This document shows, in pieces, positions 23,775-34,522 of a stretch of 37,078 bases of DNA. This DNA comes from Volvariella volvacea V23. Taxonomy: Eukaryota; Basidiomycota; Agaricomycetes; Agaricales; Pluteaceae. Both the position numbers and the translations under genes were made by a program. The stretch lies in NCBI GenBank assembly GCA_000349905.1, contig KB722774.1, positions 143,398 through 180,475 of the forward strand, in the 5' to 3' direction. Every line of letters begins with the position of its first letter. The first letter of the stretch is position 1. Below the pieces are notes generated by a model. That model searched no databases. It was not told the DNA's origin and saw only the letters and a list, made by a program, of their open reading frames with translations.

Positions 23775-25389
23775 TTAATCCCAGACCAGATGTCCAGAGT
23801 CGTCGATTGTGGCTTTCATCCCGCCGCTAACGCCCCCCTTTGATCCCTTTCCGGAGTCCTTGAACTGTTCCGCTATCCTTGCCTTCTCCTGCTCCTTTTT
23901 ATGCTGCGCGAGTCGGGCCAGACGCTCTGCCTCCGCATCGGCTTTGACAGCCTTTGCAGCATCGCGCTTAGCCTGGTTTTGGCGTTGCTTTTTGGTCAGC
24001 TCTGTCGAAGCTGACGTGGAGATGGAAGGGGTGGTGTTGCCCGGTGTGGCGTTGGCGCTGGGAGTCTTTTTCTCTGTAAAGGTGGGTGGTTAGTAGGTAT
24101 ATGAGTGGAGGAAAGATGGGTAAGACGACTTGCTTCGAGATTTGCTCTTGACGACTCCCCAGCCGTCATCTGCGTCTGCGTCTGCATCTACACCGGCATC
24201 GTCGTCGTTCCCTGTTTGACCCTGGTCTCCCGAGGTAACGCGCATGACGCGAGCGATGGCTGGGTAATCCGGTGTCTCGAGCATGCTATCAACAAGAGTC
24301 AGTGACATAAAAGCAGAGAGCAAGTACCGAAAACGCACTCTTCCACACCCGTCTTTCGCGGCTTAGGGAGCATCTTCTCCGCAAAAGTCTTCTTGTTGTC
24401 CTTTAGGCTGACAAACTCGGTCGTGAACGCGAGCGCGGGGTTTTCATCCTCTTCCTCATCGGATTCCTGATCAGAATGCCGAGAAGTGCTCGCCGTGGTC
24501 GTCGTCACGGTCGTTTCGCCACCCGTCCTGGCGTTTCCGGCTTCACTCCCCAATCTGCTGCTATTGTTCGTGGTGTTTCCTTTCCGCTTGTTCTTGGATT
24601 CAACACGAGTCCATGAGCCATCTGTGTCGACCGAAATGGAGGATTGATGCAGTGGGCGAGTGAGAGTGGGGGGTGAAGAAGAGGTGGACGAGGGAGCTTG
24701 TTTAGGGGGATGCGCGGTGCCGGAAACGGAAGCAGATATTGATGACGTAGCGCCAGTGGTCGGCGCACCAGCAACGGCCGTTGCGCCCGCCTTCTTTTTC
24801 TTGGACTTTTTGGATTTCGGTGGTGCACCTCCACTGGCTGGTGCAGATGAGCTCGGCGGGTCTGGTTCTGCGCTCGAAACAGGCTCGGAGGCTGGGGCTA
24901 ATAGTTGTGTGGATGGTAAGCATCTTGATCAGATAGGGAGCTTAGAAGACACGAACCAGGTGCGAGGGTTTGGGATTGAGAGAGAGGAGTCTTGGCCTTG
25001 TTCTTCCCCTTGTTCTTCTTCTTGGACGTGCTGCTCGTCGCGCTCGAGAACCCCGCGTCCTCCACCGCGCTGACATCAAACTGCCCCGGAACCCCAGCAC
25101 TTTGTGGTTGTGCGGGGGGTGCTGCAGGTACACTTCGAGTGCTTCCACCCATCCCATCTTCAGAACTAGAGCCTGCTTTCTCGCTAGCACCAGTGGCACC
25201 GCCTCCAGCCTTGGTCTTCTTCTTCTTCGACTTTGAAGTTGCACTCTTCCCATCTACATTCGGAGCCTCATTGCTGCCTCCCCCCTCTTGGTTATTGAGT
25301 TTGTAGCCTAGTCCAACTGCGCCAGCGACGACCAGCCCTGCAGCGGTAGCAGCGGTCTCGGGTGTGATATAGCTCTGCGCGGAACCCAT
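23775..25389 (-). CDS. Conserved basidiomycete protein, N-terminal membrane anchor, Lys-rich, function unknown
   Basis: Proposed exons (minus strand) are 25389-24957, 24897-24339, 24285-24134 and 24073-23775, giving 480 residues. The start at 25389 gives MGSAQS, fitting the N-myristoylation pattern (Gly2, Ser6), followed by a hydrophobic Ala/Gly/Val segment at ~12-30 that could span a membrane. Poly-Lys clusters follow (SKKKKTK, KKKNKGKNK, KSKKSKKKK), then SWTRVESKNKRKG, an acidic patch DQESDEEEDE, the block MLPKPRKTGVEDMLETPDYP, WGVVKSKSR, a helical Lys/Gln/Ala-rich region (LTKKQRQNQAKRDAAK), and a C-terminus ending GHLVWD. I recognise the WTRVE, MLETPDYP and C-terminal blocks as conserved in an unnamed basidiomycete family; no biochemical role is known to me. 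Intron 3 (24074-24133) uses a GC donor (GCAAGT) with a CTACTAAC branch site, and only that choice keeps frame. Splicing is supported by the MLETPDYP block forming across exons 2 and 3. Confidence 0.8.
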
Positions 25390-25837
25390 TATGACTGACT
25401 TTGAGAGTCGAGTAGGCCGCAAAGCTCAGCTGCGAGATAGAATAGCAAAGGAGGGGTTTAAGACACGAAGAAAAGGAGAGACGGGGGGTTGGGAGTGGGT
25501 TCGACGTGGACGCTGATGTGGACGTTTCTAATTCGAGCGTTTAGGGACCGTGGGAATTTCGGTCGGTGCGCGACTTGGCCGTACTCAGCGCCACACCACA
25601 ATTCAATATGCAGGGCGGATGCGCAAGGGAGCCAATACATGGGCAAAAGTCGGGAAACAAAGACCGCCAAGACCTTGTTGGTCACCTCTCACGAAAGCGT
25701 CAAGCCTGGTGGGTATGCTATTATATTCGATATCGCGAGGAAGGAAGCACTCTGTTTCCCGATGGTGTTTTGTGTTTTTGCATATCAGCTCTGTCACGAA
25801 TCGTGTTCAAACGCAATCTCATTGGGGTAATCTGATA
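25390..25837. other. Intergenic promoter region of the gene at 23775-25389
   Basis: About 450 bases between the start of one minus-strand gene and the 3' end of the next. On the minus strand the part nearest 25389 is CT-rich (RC of the AGGAGAG/GAAGAAAAGG stretch at 25440-25500), as in other leaders here. Three overlapping + frames of 89-113 codons lie in this interval but have no domain and are taken as chance. Confidence 0.4.
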
Positions 25838-27789
25838 CTACTGCTCGAAATCTGAATCTGAATCCGATTCTTCGACATCCGAGTTGTAGGTATGCTCCTT
25901 AAATTCAACTTCCACACCCGTTTGTTTTATATAGTTCGATGCAAACTTTATATCGTCATCAATTTCGCCAGCGAAAACGACTTTCAGCATTGGTAGTCCG
26001 ATGGCCCTCCTGAAGTAGACACAATTCCGAAGGAGTTCCAGATAAGACACGTCCACTAGATCATAGTTTAGAACCTCTAAAACTTCAAGGCCCGGGACGA
26101 GGGAGGTTACCAGCGCGTAAAGCTCTCCTCGTTTGGACTGGTCGAAAACTTGGCTGTCTGGTGGTAGGGTGTACCCATAACTTCCAGAATCATTCAGCGG
26201 GTCGTCGGCGACCCCTAGGTTACCAGAACGTTCACCCTTCCTTCGAGCTGAAATTGGATGGGAATTCCGCGGATTGACAATACAAATTGCCAATTCCTCC
26301 TTCCACAGTTGGGTCCACCTCCACTTGACATTGTTCGCCTGCCAGGATTGATCCTGGGGTAATTTCCAAAGGCAAGAGAGACCAGAGCTCGGAAGGAATT
26401 TTTCGCCAGCAAATTTGTCATGAATAACCAACTTCTGAATTTTTGGGAAATTTTGGAGAATTGTTAAGGCTGGCCAGGTGCCATCTTCGAGCCTATTGCA
26501 ATTTAGATAAGCGATGTGTAGAGTTGAAGTGCGTGGTGCCAGCAATTGATCACATCTCGTAAGTATTGCCATGGCTGTGGGGTTCGACCTCGTGGATAAT
26601 ATACAAAATCGCGGATCTCGAAGACGAGCCCATCACAATTGGCGGATAATTTCGAGCCGCTGGGAAGTGGTTCCCTTGAATACCCCCTGATGCAAAATTC
26701 CATTTGGTCTGGGGTCCATCCGAAAGAAAGGCACTGCGTAAGGTTGCGGAATGAGATCGATAAAAGGTCCTGAAGAAACAGGCGGGTATTCAGAAAGTGA
26801 TTTGATAGTAGGGAAACTGCGCCATTGAGTCGGAGCAGCTGGAGGTTGACGAGTGAGAGAGGGGTTATGATAAGTTGAATTTCAACATCACCGTAGCCTT
26901 CGAGCTCGATGCTGAACGGACGGATATGTGAATGCTGGTTTCGATGGGGTACGATTTCGTGATAAAGCTTCTTCAATTCGATCGTGTCGACATTTTTATT
27001 CGGATACTGAATTAAGTGAAGCTCTTGAAGTGAGTCCATATGCTCCAAAGCGTTCAGAAGGGAGAGACAATCCTGGCGGGAGGTGATATTGACACCTGCA
27101 GAGAGTTTCTGTAGTCCAGTGAATTTGGGGCGGAGTGGTTCCCATGGAATGCAAATACACGCGTTTAACAGCAGGTTCCTGAGCTGTTCTTGATGCGTGC
27201 AGTCGAAGCAAGGCAGGTTCATCGGTAAGACTTCGACGTCCTGCTCTGGGTATAGCACGAGTTTAAGAGTGCGAATAGAGTATGCGACTTCAAATTGGTC
27301 AAAGGCCCGAAGGAAATCTTTAGCCGAGCGCGACCTCGTTGCGGTTACTGACGTGATCTGGCCAGCTGAGCCTTGGAGTAGTGAAAGAATGAACGCCCAA
27401 TTTGCAACAGTGCTGATTAATCCAACGTCTTGTCCCATTCTGGCTCTTTGAATGTAGCAAGCGAGGGCCGCGTCCTGAACCCTACGTTGGGGGCTGATGC
27501 ATTCCCAGAGTGCAGTCGTTTCCAAACCAATGGATCGCCAGCGTCGGCAGACATGGACGATGTTGGGATGCCAAATCAACGCAGAGCCTCGACTAAGGTC
27601 TCTATTCAGCAATCCAACCTCCTTGAAGACGCGACAGAGGATTTCCGTAGGTAACTGATGGATCGGTATAAGTGTGTTCCGAATTTCGCAGAGTTCACGA
27701 ATGCAGGCATAATGGTGTCGAATCTGGTTATCCAGATTAGTTATTTTATCCTGGTAAGGAAGGCTCATTTTCCCTGCCAGAGCACTCAA
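25838..27789 (-). CDS. F-box protein with leucine-rich-like repeats, one frame break or unusual intron
   Basis: F-box proteins are substrate receptors of SCF ubiquitin ligases, binding Skp1 through the F-box. The frame from 27789 encodes an N-terminal helix rich in Leu/Arg/Gln, then an F-box at ~43-95 (IHQLPTEILCRVF ... VCRRWRSIGLETTALWECIS), then a long region of loosely spaced Leu-rich segments that probably bind the substrate. This frame runs to 26503. A second frame continues the same pattern (TWPALTILQNFPKIQKLVIHD) from about 26575 to 25838 and ends in an acidic tail, DVEESDSDSDFEQ. The two overlap by ~70 bases. They can be joined in frame as one 629-residue protein by removing 26575-26636 (62 nt, T|GTGATG to CCCACAG), but the donor is weak and no good branch site is seen; a one-base indel is the alternative. 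A second Met at residue 8 could be the start. The substrate is unknown. Confidence 0.7.
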
Positions 27790-28719
27790 AAATCAGATAC
27801 GACCTCTATCTGAAGATGCGCTCACAATCGTGATATTTGGCGGTGGCGATTCGGAGATGAAGGCAATCAGTTTGGTGGCGACTTTGTTGCCAAACAACGC
27901 TGGGCGGCGACTCCGCCCAAGTCGGTGCTACTCCGATTACACGTACTTCAGAATATTCCTCCAGCGTGGATATTTCTCCCTCACCTTGTACCCTGCTGTT
28001 ACACTTACTCTTTTATTCTCTGTAGATAGACGTTTGAATTTATCATGTATCTCTCACACGTCTGACTATTTAAACCTACGACTTGTAGAGGGCTTCCCTT
28101 GTGGAATCGGCGCCAGTGTATTTCGGCCAGTACACCTTTGAAGGTGGCACTAATCATATGCGAACCACATAGTGTAAGTGGCTGCACTTCGCGCTCCAGA
28201 AGGAAGAATGCTAAAGAGTGTCATGCCCACAGTAACAGCAGGTAGCAATGCACCGAGCCGCACAGTCACGGTATCCGTTTCCTACACACCTCGGCTATAA
28301 GCGTCTTTGGCTCATAGACGGTTATTGCCAATATTTATTATCACCAGGACGACGAATTCGTTGGTTGTCAAGATGGGGAGACATGTAGAGACGAACGAGG
28401 TATTCAACAGATGGGTATGCAGGGGTCATTATGTTGGGATGGGTGCGGGGTGAAGTAGTACGATTAGTAGAGGTGGGTTAGGTTGTGCTATGTACGTACG
28501 ACGTGCAGGTACGTGGCGCGTTGAGTATGCCTACAATTGGGGGGAAGAGTGTATGACAAAAGGAAGATCGCTAGGAAGAATATACTTAAGTGCTGTTCTA
28601 AACGACAGTGAACTGGGTATACGAGATATGCATTAGGATGAAGGAATCAACAATGAATGTAAAATCGTAACAACATAGTTAGTAATCATCTATTTACCTT
28701 GGAAGTCATAAGCGATTCC
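27790..28719. other. Intergenic region upstream of the F-box gene
   Basis: 930 bases between the F-box start (27789, minus) and the 3' end of the large minus-strand gene. No frame gives a recognisable product; the 103-codon + frame at 27830-28141 has no domain. The part 28490-28520 is rich in TACGTACG/ACGTGC words. It should hold the F-box gene promoter and the 3' UTR and polyadenylation region of the large gene. Confidence 0.4.
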
Positions 28720-31700
28720 CTAAGCCAAGAGCTCAGATGCGGACACGCTGATTTGATCCGAGTCCAGCTGCAATCCAGACTCGCCCTCCTCAAGGCCAAG
28801 GTTGAAGTGTAGAGTCCCACCGGCTTTATCACTCCTTTCCAACAAATCATCCCACCTGTCGGCCTTTTCTTTTTCTGTCAAGGTCTTTCGATTATTCCCC
28901 AACGAGCCCATTTCCCGAAAAGCGAAAGGTGCTGGAGGAGGAGATATTGTCGACGTAGTAGACGTACGCCTCTCAGGGTAACTGGCAGAAGACGGCCTGA
29001 CTACTGAGCTGGAGCGTGGTTTCGCGGGTCGGGTAGTACTCGTGCTGTACCGGCTTTTTCTATCACCTCCTTGCCTGTCATCCACCTCGTGTTTCTTCTG
29101 TTCCAATTCGCTTTTCCTTTCTTTTAGTTGGTTGCCAATCTCCGATTTCCTGCCCAGAGTTCCCATGTCCAATCCTAGACTTGATACAAACGCATCTACG
29201 CCACTCCCCAAGGTCGAAGGATTGGTGTTCTCGGGGTGCGAGCGCACGGGAGAGGTCACCCGGCTGGTGGTGTTAGAACTCACTGGACTTGGCCGATGAG
29301 CACTTCGTGATGGTCGTGGTGGTGGGGGTCCAAGTGATTGGGTGGGGATCTGGGAGGGGTACAACACCGTGCTTTGGTTTTGCGACTGGGGGTCGGTCGA
29401 GCTTTTGCTGGGCCGCGAGGGTTGTCCTTGTTCAGGAACGGCCTTGCGATGTTCTCCAGAGCTATTCACTGGTGTTGAGCCCTTGTGCCCTCTGACAGGC
29501 TCTCTGGATACGTCGTCCTGCTTTTTCGTTCCAACAAGTTGTGCAGGCCGTCGAGGTGGATAAGGGAGAGATGGCATTTCGGAATCGACAGAAGGAGCCC
29601 TCACGATTGTCCAATCATCCAGCGAGAGCTTCCTCGTCTCGTCACTACTGCGACCGGGATTGACAGCTCCGGTAGATTTCGTCCGGTTGAATAGTTTCAG
29701 GGGTGACGATTTACCCTTCTTACCCTTATCGTCGTTCCCAACGTGATCAGCTTGGCTTGGTCTGCCTTTGCCAATTGGATGTCCCCTCACCTCCAAATCG
29801 CCCGCAACATCTGCTACAACGACGTCGCCCCCTTTGCCGTGTAGCTTACGAACTTGGTCGTATAATTCGCTTGGGGGAAGGATATGCTGCCCTAATGAAG
29901 TCGGCATAGGCGGCGCGGATCCTATATTGAACGGGAGCGGCTCATCACCGTATGATGAGGTTGAGGAACGAGCGGATTGGGCGCGATGGAAGAACCGAGA
30001 TGAAGCTACATCTGAAGACGAAACAGGAGAGGAAGAACGGGTAGGAGTGACGTTGTGATTGGCAGAAGACCCTGTATGGGACTTAGTAGATGAAGGCAAC
30101 GATGAACTAGAAAGCGGTTGATGATGAGAGAGCGGCGTGGTTGGGATGGGCGGTGGGGGTGGTAAAGGTAATTTTGCAGACAGGGAAGGATTGGGCGATG
30201 AGGAAATAGATGTAGCTGGAGCAGAAGAGGCGTGTGGGGATGAGTTTTTCATCACCCCAAGCGAGGGTCGACGATTAAGGCGACGTTCTGGTTGAGGACT
30301 AGAATCGCGTGCAGCACTAAGAGAAGTTCGAGATCGTAAGAAGCGATTGCGTGCGTCATCAGAGTCTTGAGCACTAGTGGGTGAGATATCGTTGTGTGGT
30401 TGGCGGGGTTGTATCATCTGGAGATAGTCGTTAGGCAGGGCAGGTACAGGTGGCGCATCGGACGAATCTTGATGATACTTTTCCCGTAAACCACCAGTAC
30501 TAATGCGCTTCACCAATTTCCAGAGTTTGCTTCCACTACTCGAGGAATGATGATGTCTGGATTGTGTAGGGCCTGGAGAGGTTACAGGGTCGAAATGCTC
30601 CGATTTTCGGGATCGTAACTTCTTGCTTGCGCTCTGCATTGTTGGCGTAAGGATAACAGGGAGATCTTCGCTGCGAGCTGGTTTGGCGCTTCGTCCCCGT
30701 TCTTCAGCCTCGGCGCTCTCGCTCTCGTTAGTACCTTCGACTTCGACATCAGCACTCCGATAACGCTCAAGGGACAAACGTAAGCTCCCTCTCCTCCCTC
30801 TACCCTTTCGACCACGGCCTCCATCACTAAACACATCTCGCTCATCATGAAGATCTCTACCTTGTTCTTCGGCAGACGCTTGCTCTTGCATGATAGGTGC
30901 CGATCGCATTGGGCTGCTTGGATTGCTAACGAAATCCCAGGCTTTGAGCTTTTCCCTGTCTGATCCTCCATTTCCTTTGCTACTTCCAAAATCATCGTAA
31001 TCCGAGCGGCTCCTTCCTTCGACACTGACGCCCCTCCGTCCCCACTTCCCACTGACTTTTCGTGTTATCGTGCGCCCAAATCCACCCATAGACCGAATCT
31101 GATCTTTCTCCTCACTGTCTGTCGCCTTGCTATGCTTTGTGTGCGACTCCGAGGGGCGTCTATTCCGCTTCTCAGAACGATCCCTACTAAAGCTTCTTCC
31201 ACTGGAATGCTTGACGCCAGCATCGTGATTGCTCTTCGCCTTGTCCGCAGCCCCACGCCTCTCACTTGTTAAATATGGTATATTGAGACTATAATCCGAC
31301 CAGGAGTCCTCGGGTCCACCAACGGCAACGACTTTCCCACTCCGACTCCCAACAATGGTAAAATATGGCATAGCTTCTTTTTCTCCTTCAGAAAGGGTAT
31401 CTGCAGCATGGCGCTTTGAAGGATGAGAGGCCTTTCTATTAAGTGTTGCACGAGCAGAAGTTGATGATGATAAAGTGGGTAACGGTGGTGGTAGCGAAGA
31501 GGTAGATGAAGCGGGGCCACCGGCGTAATTAGAACTATGTTTTGAAGCGGCGTAAGAACCGTGGTCATAAGTTGACGTGGAAGCGGTTGTGTTGATTGTA
31601 GTTGTAGTGTTCGTAGACGTGGCTCGTGGGCGTTGCGATCGTTGCCGGCGATAAGCATCAAATGGCAAGAAAAATGGTTTTTCTTGCTCTGGAGAGGAGG

Positions 31701-33640
31701 ACAGCGAAAAATTAGACGAAATGGGTAGAGATTGGGGAAGACTTAGAGACAGGTAATCGTCGGCTACGGCGGTTGATAATGGAGAAGGTGTGTTTAACGA
31801 GGCAGCGACAGAAGGGAGGTACGACGCTGGAGAGGTAGCACTCTTGGACGTAGGATGTGAAGATGAAGGGCTGCTTGGATTCCGTAGGCTTTGTGTCCGA
31901 CCGCCACCTGAAAGGGAGGTTAGAAACGCCAAGAGATAACGAGGTGTAAAGACTACCTGGGAGTGGATTCATCTCATGAGATGAACCTACAGTTGGCGAT
32001 TCGGCTTTAGCCTCATGCGCTTCTTGAACCCTCTTGCGGTTCTTGTAGGCTTCCATCACCATCCCAGCTGGTGTGAGCGCCCTTTGCCTTTCTCTCGGAC
32101 TCTCGCCATCTCGCTCCCTCGAAGGCTCCCTCGAAGTAACCCGACTTGAAGCTACGCTACCGCTCGGACTTTCATTTGGTGAGCTTTGGCTTCGCACTGG
32201 GACTTTGAGTCTAGTAAGACCGAGAACTTCCTTCGTGCTCCATTTCTTCGAGTGAGAGCTTGAGTGCTTCGGAACTATGCTTGAGCTTGTGTTGACGGGT
32301 TGTTGGGCATGCGAGGAAGTGGTTGCAGAGTTGGATCGCGAAGAGCGAGAGGATTGCCGTGAATCAAATGAGGCAATGTCCTCGGGATGAGTGTGAAGGG
32401 GTGTTTGTGGGTGGGCTGGTAAAGAAGAGGCATGTGGCAGCGAAGGTGAACGAACTGGCCGAGTGTATGAAGAGGCAGAGAGGGCAGGCGAGCGCTGAGG
32501 AGAGTGCAATGGAGAATTATGTGATGCCTCGATATTCTGGGGTATGAGGGTAGGGGTTGGTAGGGGTGGCGGGGGCTTCCGATGCACATGAGATCTTAGA
32601 CTTGTTGTCCGACTTGCCGTGTGTGGAGACGTAGAAGGGGGCGCATTTGAATTAACGGATCTCGTGTTTGGTGGCAATGGAGACTGTGAAAGTGAACGAG
32701 CACGGGCACGAGCAGCAGAGGCGGAAGAAGCAAGGACTGCGTTAGCACTTGGCTTGCGCCGAAGTACATTCCGCTGACGAGGCGGTTCGTTGTGGGCGGT
32801 CGTGGGGGATCTGGGAAATGACATGAAGGATGTTAATGTAGTCGTTGGTCCTTGACGTTGTGGGTGCTCCCTATCCCGCGAACGAACTTTGACGAGCCCT
32901 AAAAACGCTTTTTCCTTCTCCATTCCCCACGCCTTTTCCGTATCCGATTGCATTAAACTATCGTGAGCTAAACTGGAGGAACTTTCGACGTGTTCTGCGG
33001 CGTCGGGCCTAGATGCACCACGCGAGCTGATGCCACGGAGACGATGGTCGATGCCACCGGCCACGGCTAGATCTGGTGGTGGGGAGCTGTCTGAGAGGTC
33101 GAGAGGATTTTGGTGGAGTTTAGATGGGGTCTGAAAGCCGAGCTCTTGATCCTGACCGCCACCAGGGTAATCACTCCCCGACGTTGTGTTTGGAGTTGTA
33201 GAGGTCAGCGACGGGTGACGATGACGATTGAGGGTGAGGTCGCGCCTTGGATGAGTTGGCCGCTCGACTGTGCTTCCACCAGACGCTGATGAAGATGCGG
33301 GTTTGCTGAGGAGTCGTTTCATATCAAGTGTATGAGAAAGATCGTGTGTATGGAAGGCGGTGGGTGATTTTGTCGATAAAGGGGAATTGTCTTGAGCTTG
33401 TGAATGAGCGTGACGATTGGTAGAACTGGATTTTTGGTTTTGGGGAAGTGCTTGAGTTTGTAAAGGTTCAAGAGAGGTGCTTGTCGCACCAGACTGTTCA
33501 TGAGAGGAATTATTCGACCCTGGAAGCAAACAGGAGGATGAGGTACGTTTGGTTGAAGTCGTGAAATAAAACCCACCTTTGTTGGCAGACCAAGTCCCTG
33601 TGCCTGAGCCATGGATCGCACCTGAAGAATTAGATGTCAT
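28720..33640 (-). CDS. Large Ser/Pro/Arg-rich disordered protein, conserved islands, function unknown
   Basis: Exon 1 is 33640-31957 and exon 2 is 31907-28720; the 49-nt intron 31908-31956 has a GTAGTC donor and TTTCTAACC branch and restores the frame. A further in-frame 57-nt intron at 33520-33576 (GTGGGT to TTCCAG) is likely. Length is ~1604 residues if both introns are removed, 1623 if not. Most of the chain is low-complexity Ser/Pro/Arg/Thr with many SP/TP and RxxS sites, a PPPPPIP stretch, and no membrane segment or enzyme domain. Conserved-looking islands stand out: MKRLLSK, PYFTIVGSRSGKVVAVGG (~723), RTITRKVSGKWGRRG, SKLWKLVKRISTGGLREKY (~1010), the DDWTIVRAPS region, and a C-terminal RWDDLLERSDKAGGTLHFN. 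I associate these with an unnamed protein family of mushroom-type fungi. Phosphoregulated scaffold or cytoskeletal roles would suit such a chain, but this is inference. The start could instead be the Met at 33322. Confidence 0.75.
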
Positions 33641-34522
33641 GAAAGTCGTGAAACAAACGTGCCAGGAGCCTGATGGCCACAGGACTATGAAGGAAAAGGT
33701 CAATTAGCTTGAAATTTGCGCGCGTTGCTGGGGAACGGGACCTACATGCGAGACGGGTATTGGCAACAGGACAGGCGCCAGCCCGAGGCACCCTTTTTGC
33801 GATTTTCGTGTCGGCAAAGACATACCATCACCGTCGCTATGCCGGACTGCCGGCTCCCCGTTACGTCAACCCCCGACATGATCCCACATCCCCGGTGTGG
33901 CGGTAACCTCGCCTCATCTGCTGGTCTCTGGTTCCGACTGTAATGCGATGCGCTTCATCTCGGTCTCATCGCTTCAACACCCACGGAATGTGCTTTGTTA
34001 CACTACCAGTACGTCTGTTGGATCTCTGTCCGTTCAGATCCCTCTCCGGGGTACAAAACTCAGCGACATGCCCAAACGAGTCAACGAGCTTTCAGACGTC
34101 TATGGGATTCCGCGGTTAGTATGGGAAATACACAATCAGCGCATCACCACGCGTTTACAACAAGTATTCTCAGTTCTCGTCTTGTGGAATGGAAGTTTCA
34201 GTCCATGTGGGTTGGCCTATGTAACCATGGCGTAAGAAGTTGCACGTTAGCGCACATTGGCGTGAATGCTTGGGGTTGCGCATTGCTGGCAGGCAGTCAG
34301 TAACAGCATGTGAACCCCTGTAAGTCAAATCCTCTCGTAATTTGCACCCTCGGCCACCGTTAGTTCGACGACTTCTGGAGGCATCTGTCTCTACACTCTT
34401 CACATCTTACGTTGGGAGTGCTTCTGGTGCTAGGAGTTCGTGAGGTTGGCCCCACTAGTCTTGTTACACTGAGCTGAATATTCCCCCCAACAAGCGGTTG
34501 GCGTGCCCGTCAAAAGTCTCGG
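33641..34522. other. Divergent intergenic region, no supported gene
   Basis: 880 bases between the start of the large minus-strand gene and the start of the + strand F-box pseudogene. An open frame extends the minus-strand gene upstream to 33703 but adds an unlikely hydrophobic sequence and is treated as leader. The + frames at 33709-34303 are short and lack domains. The interval should carry the promoter of the large gene and the relic promoter of the pseudogene. Confidence 0.4.

Noticed and set aside
24660..25306. Plus-strand frames of 88-137 codons antisense to the Lys-rich protein gene
   Set aside because: Composition (runs of Phe, Leu, Gly, Ala) is the mirror of the Lys/Ser/Pro-rich minus-strand coding exons.
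30582..31661. Minus-strand frames of 66-156 codons inside the large gene
   Set aside because: They are out-of-frame shadows of the ~1600-residue protein, whose own frame is uninterrupted.
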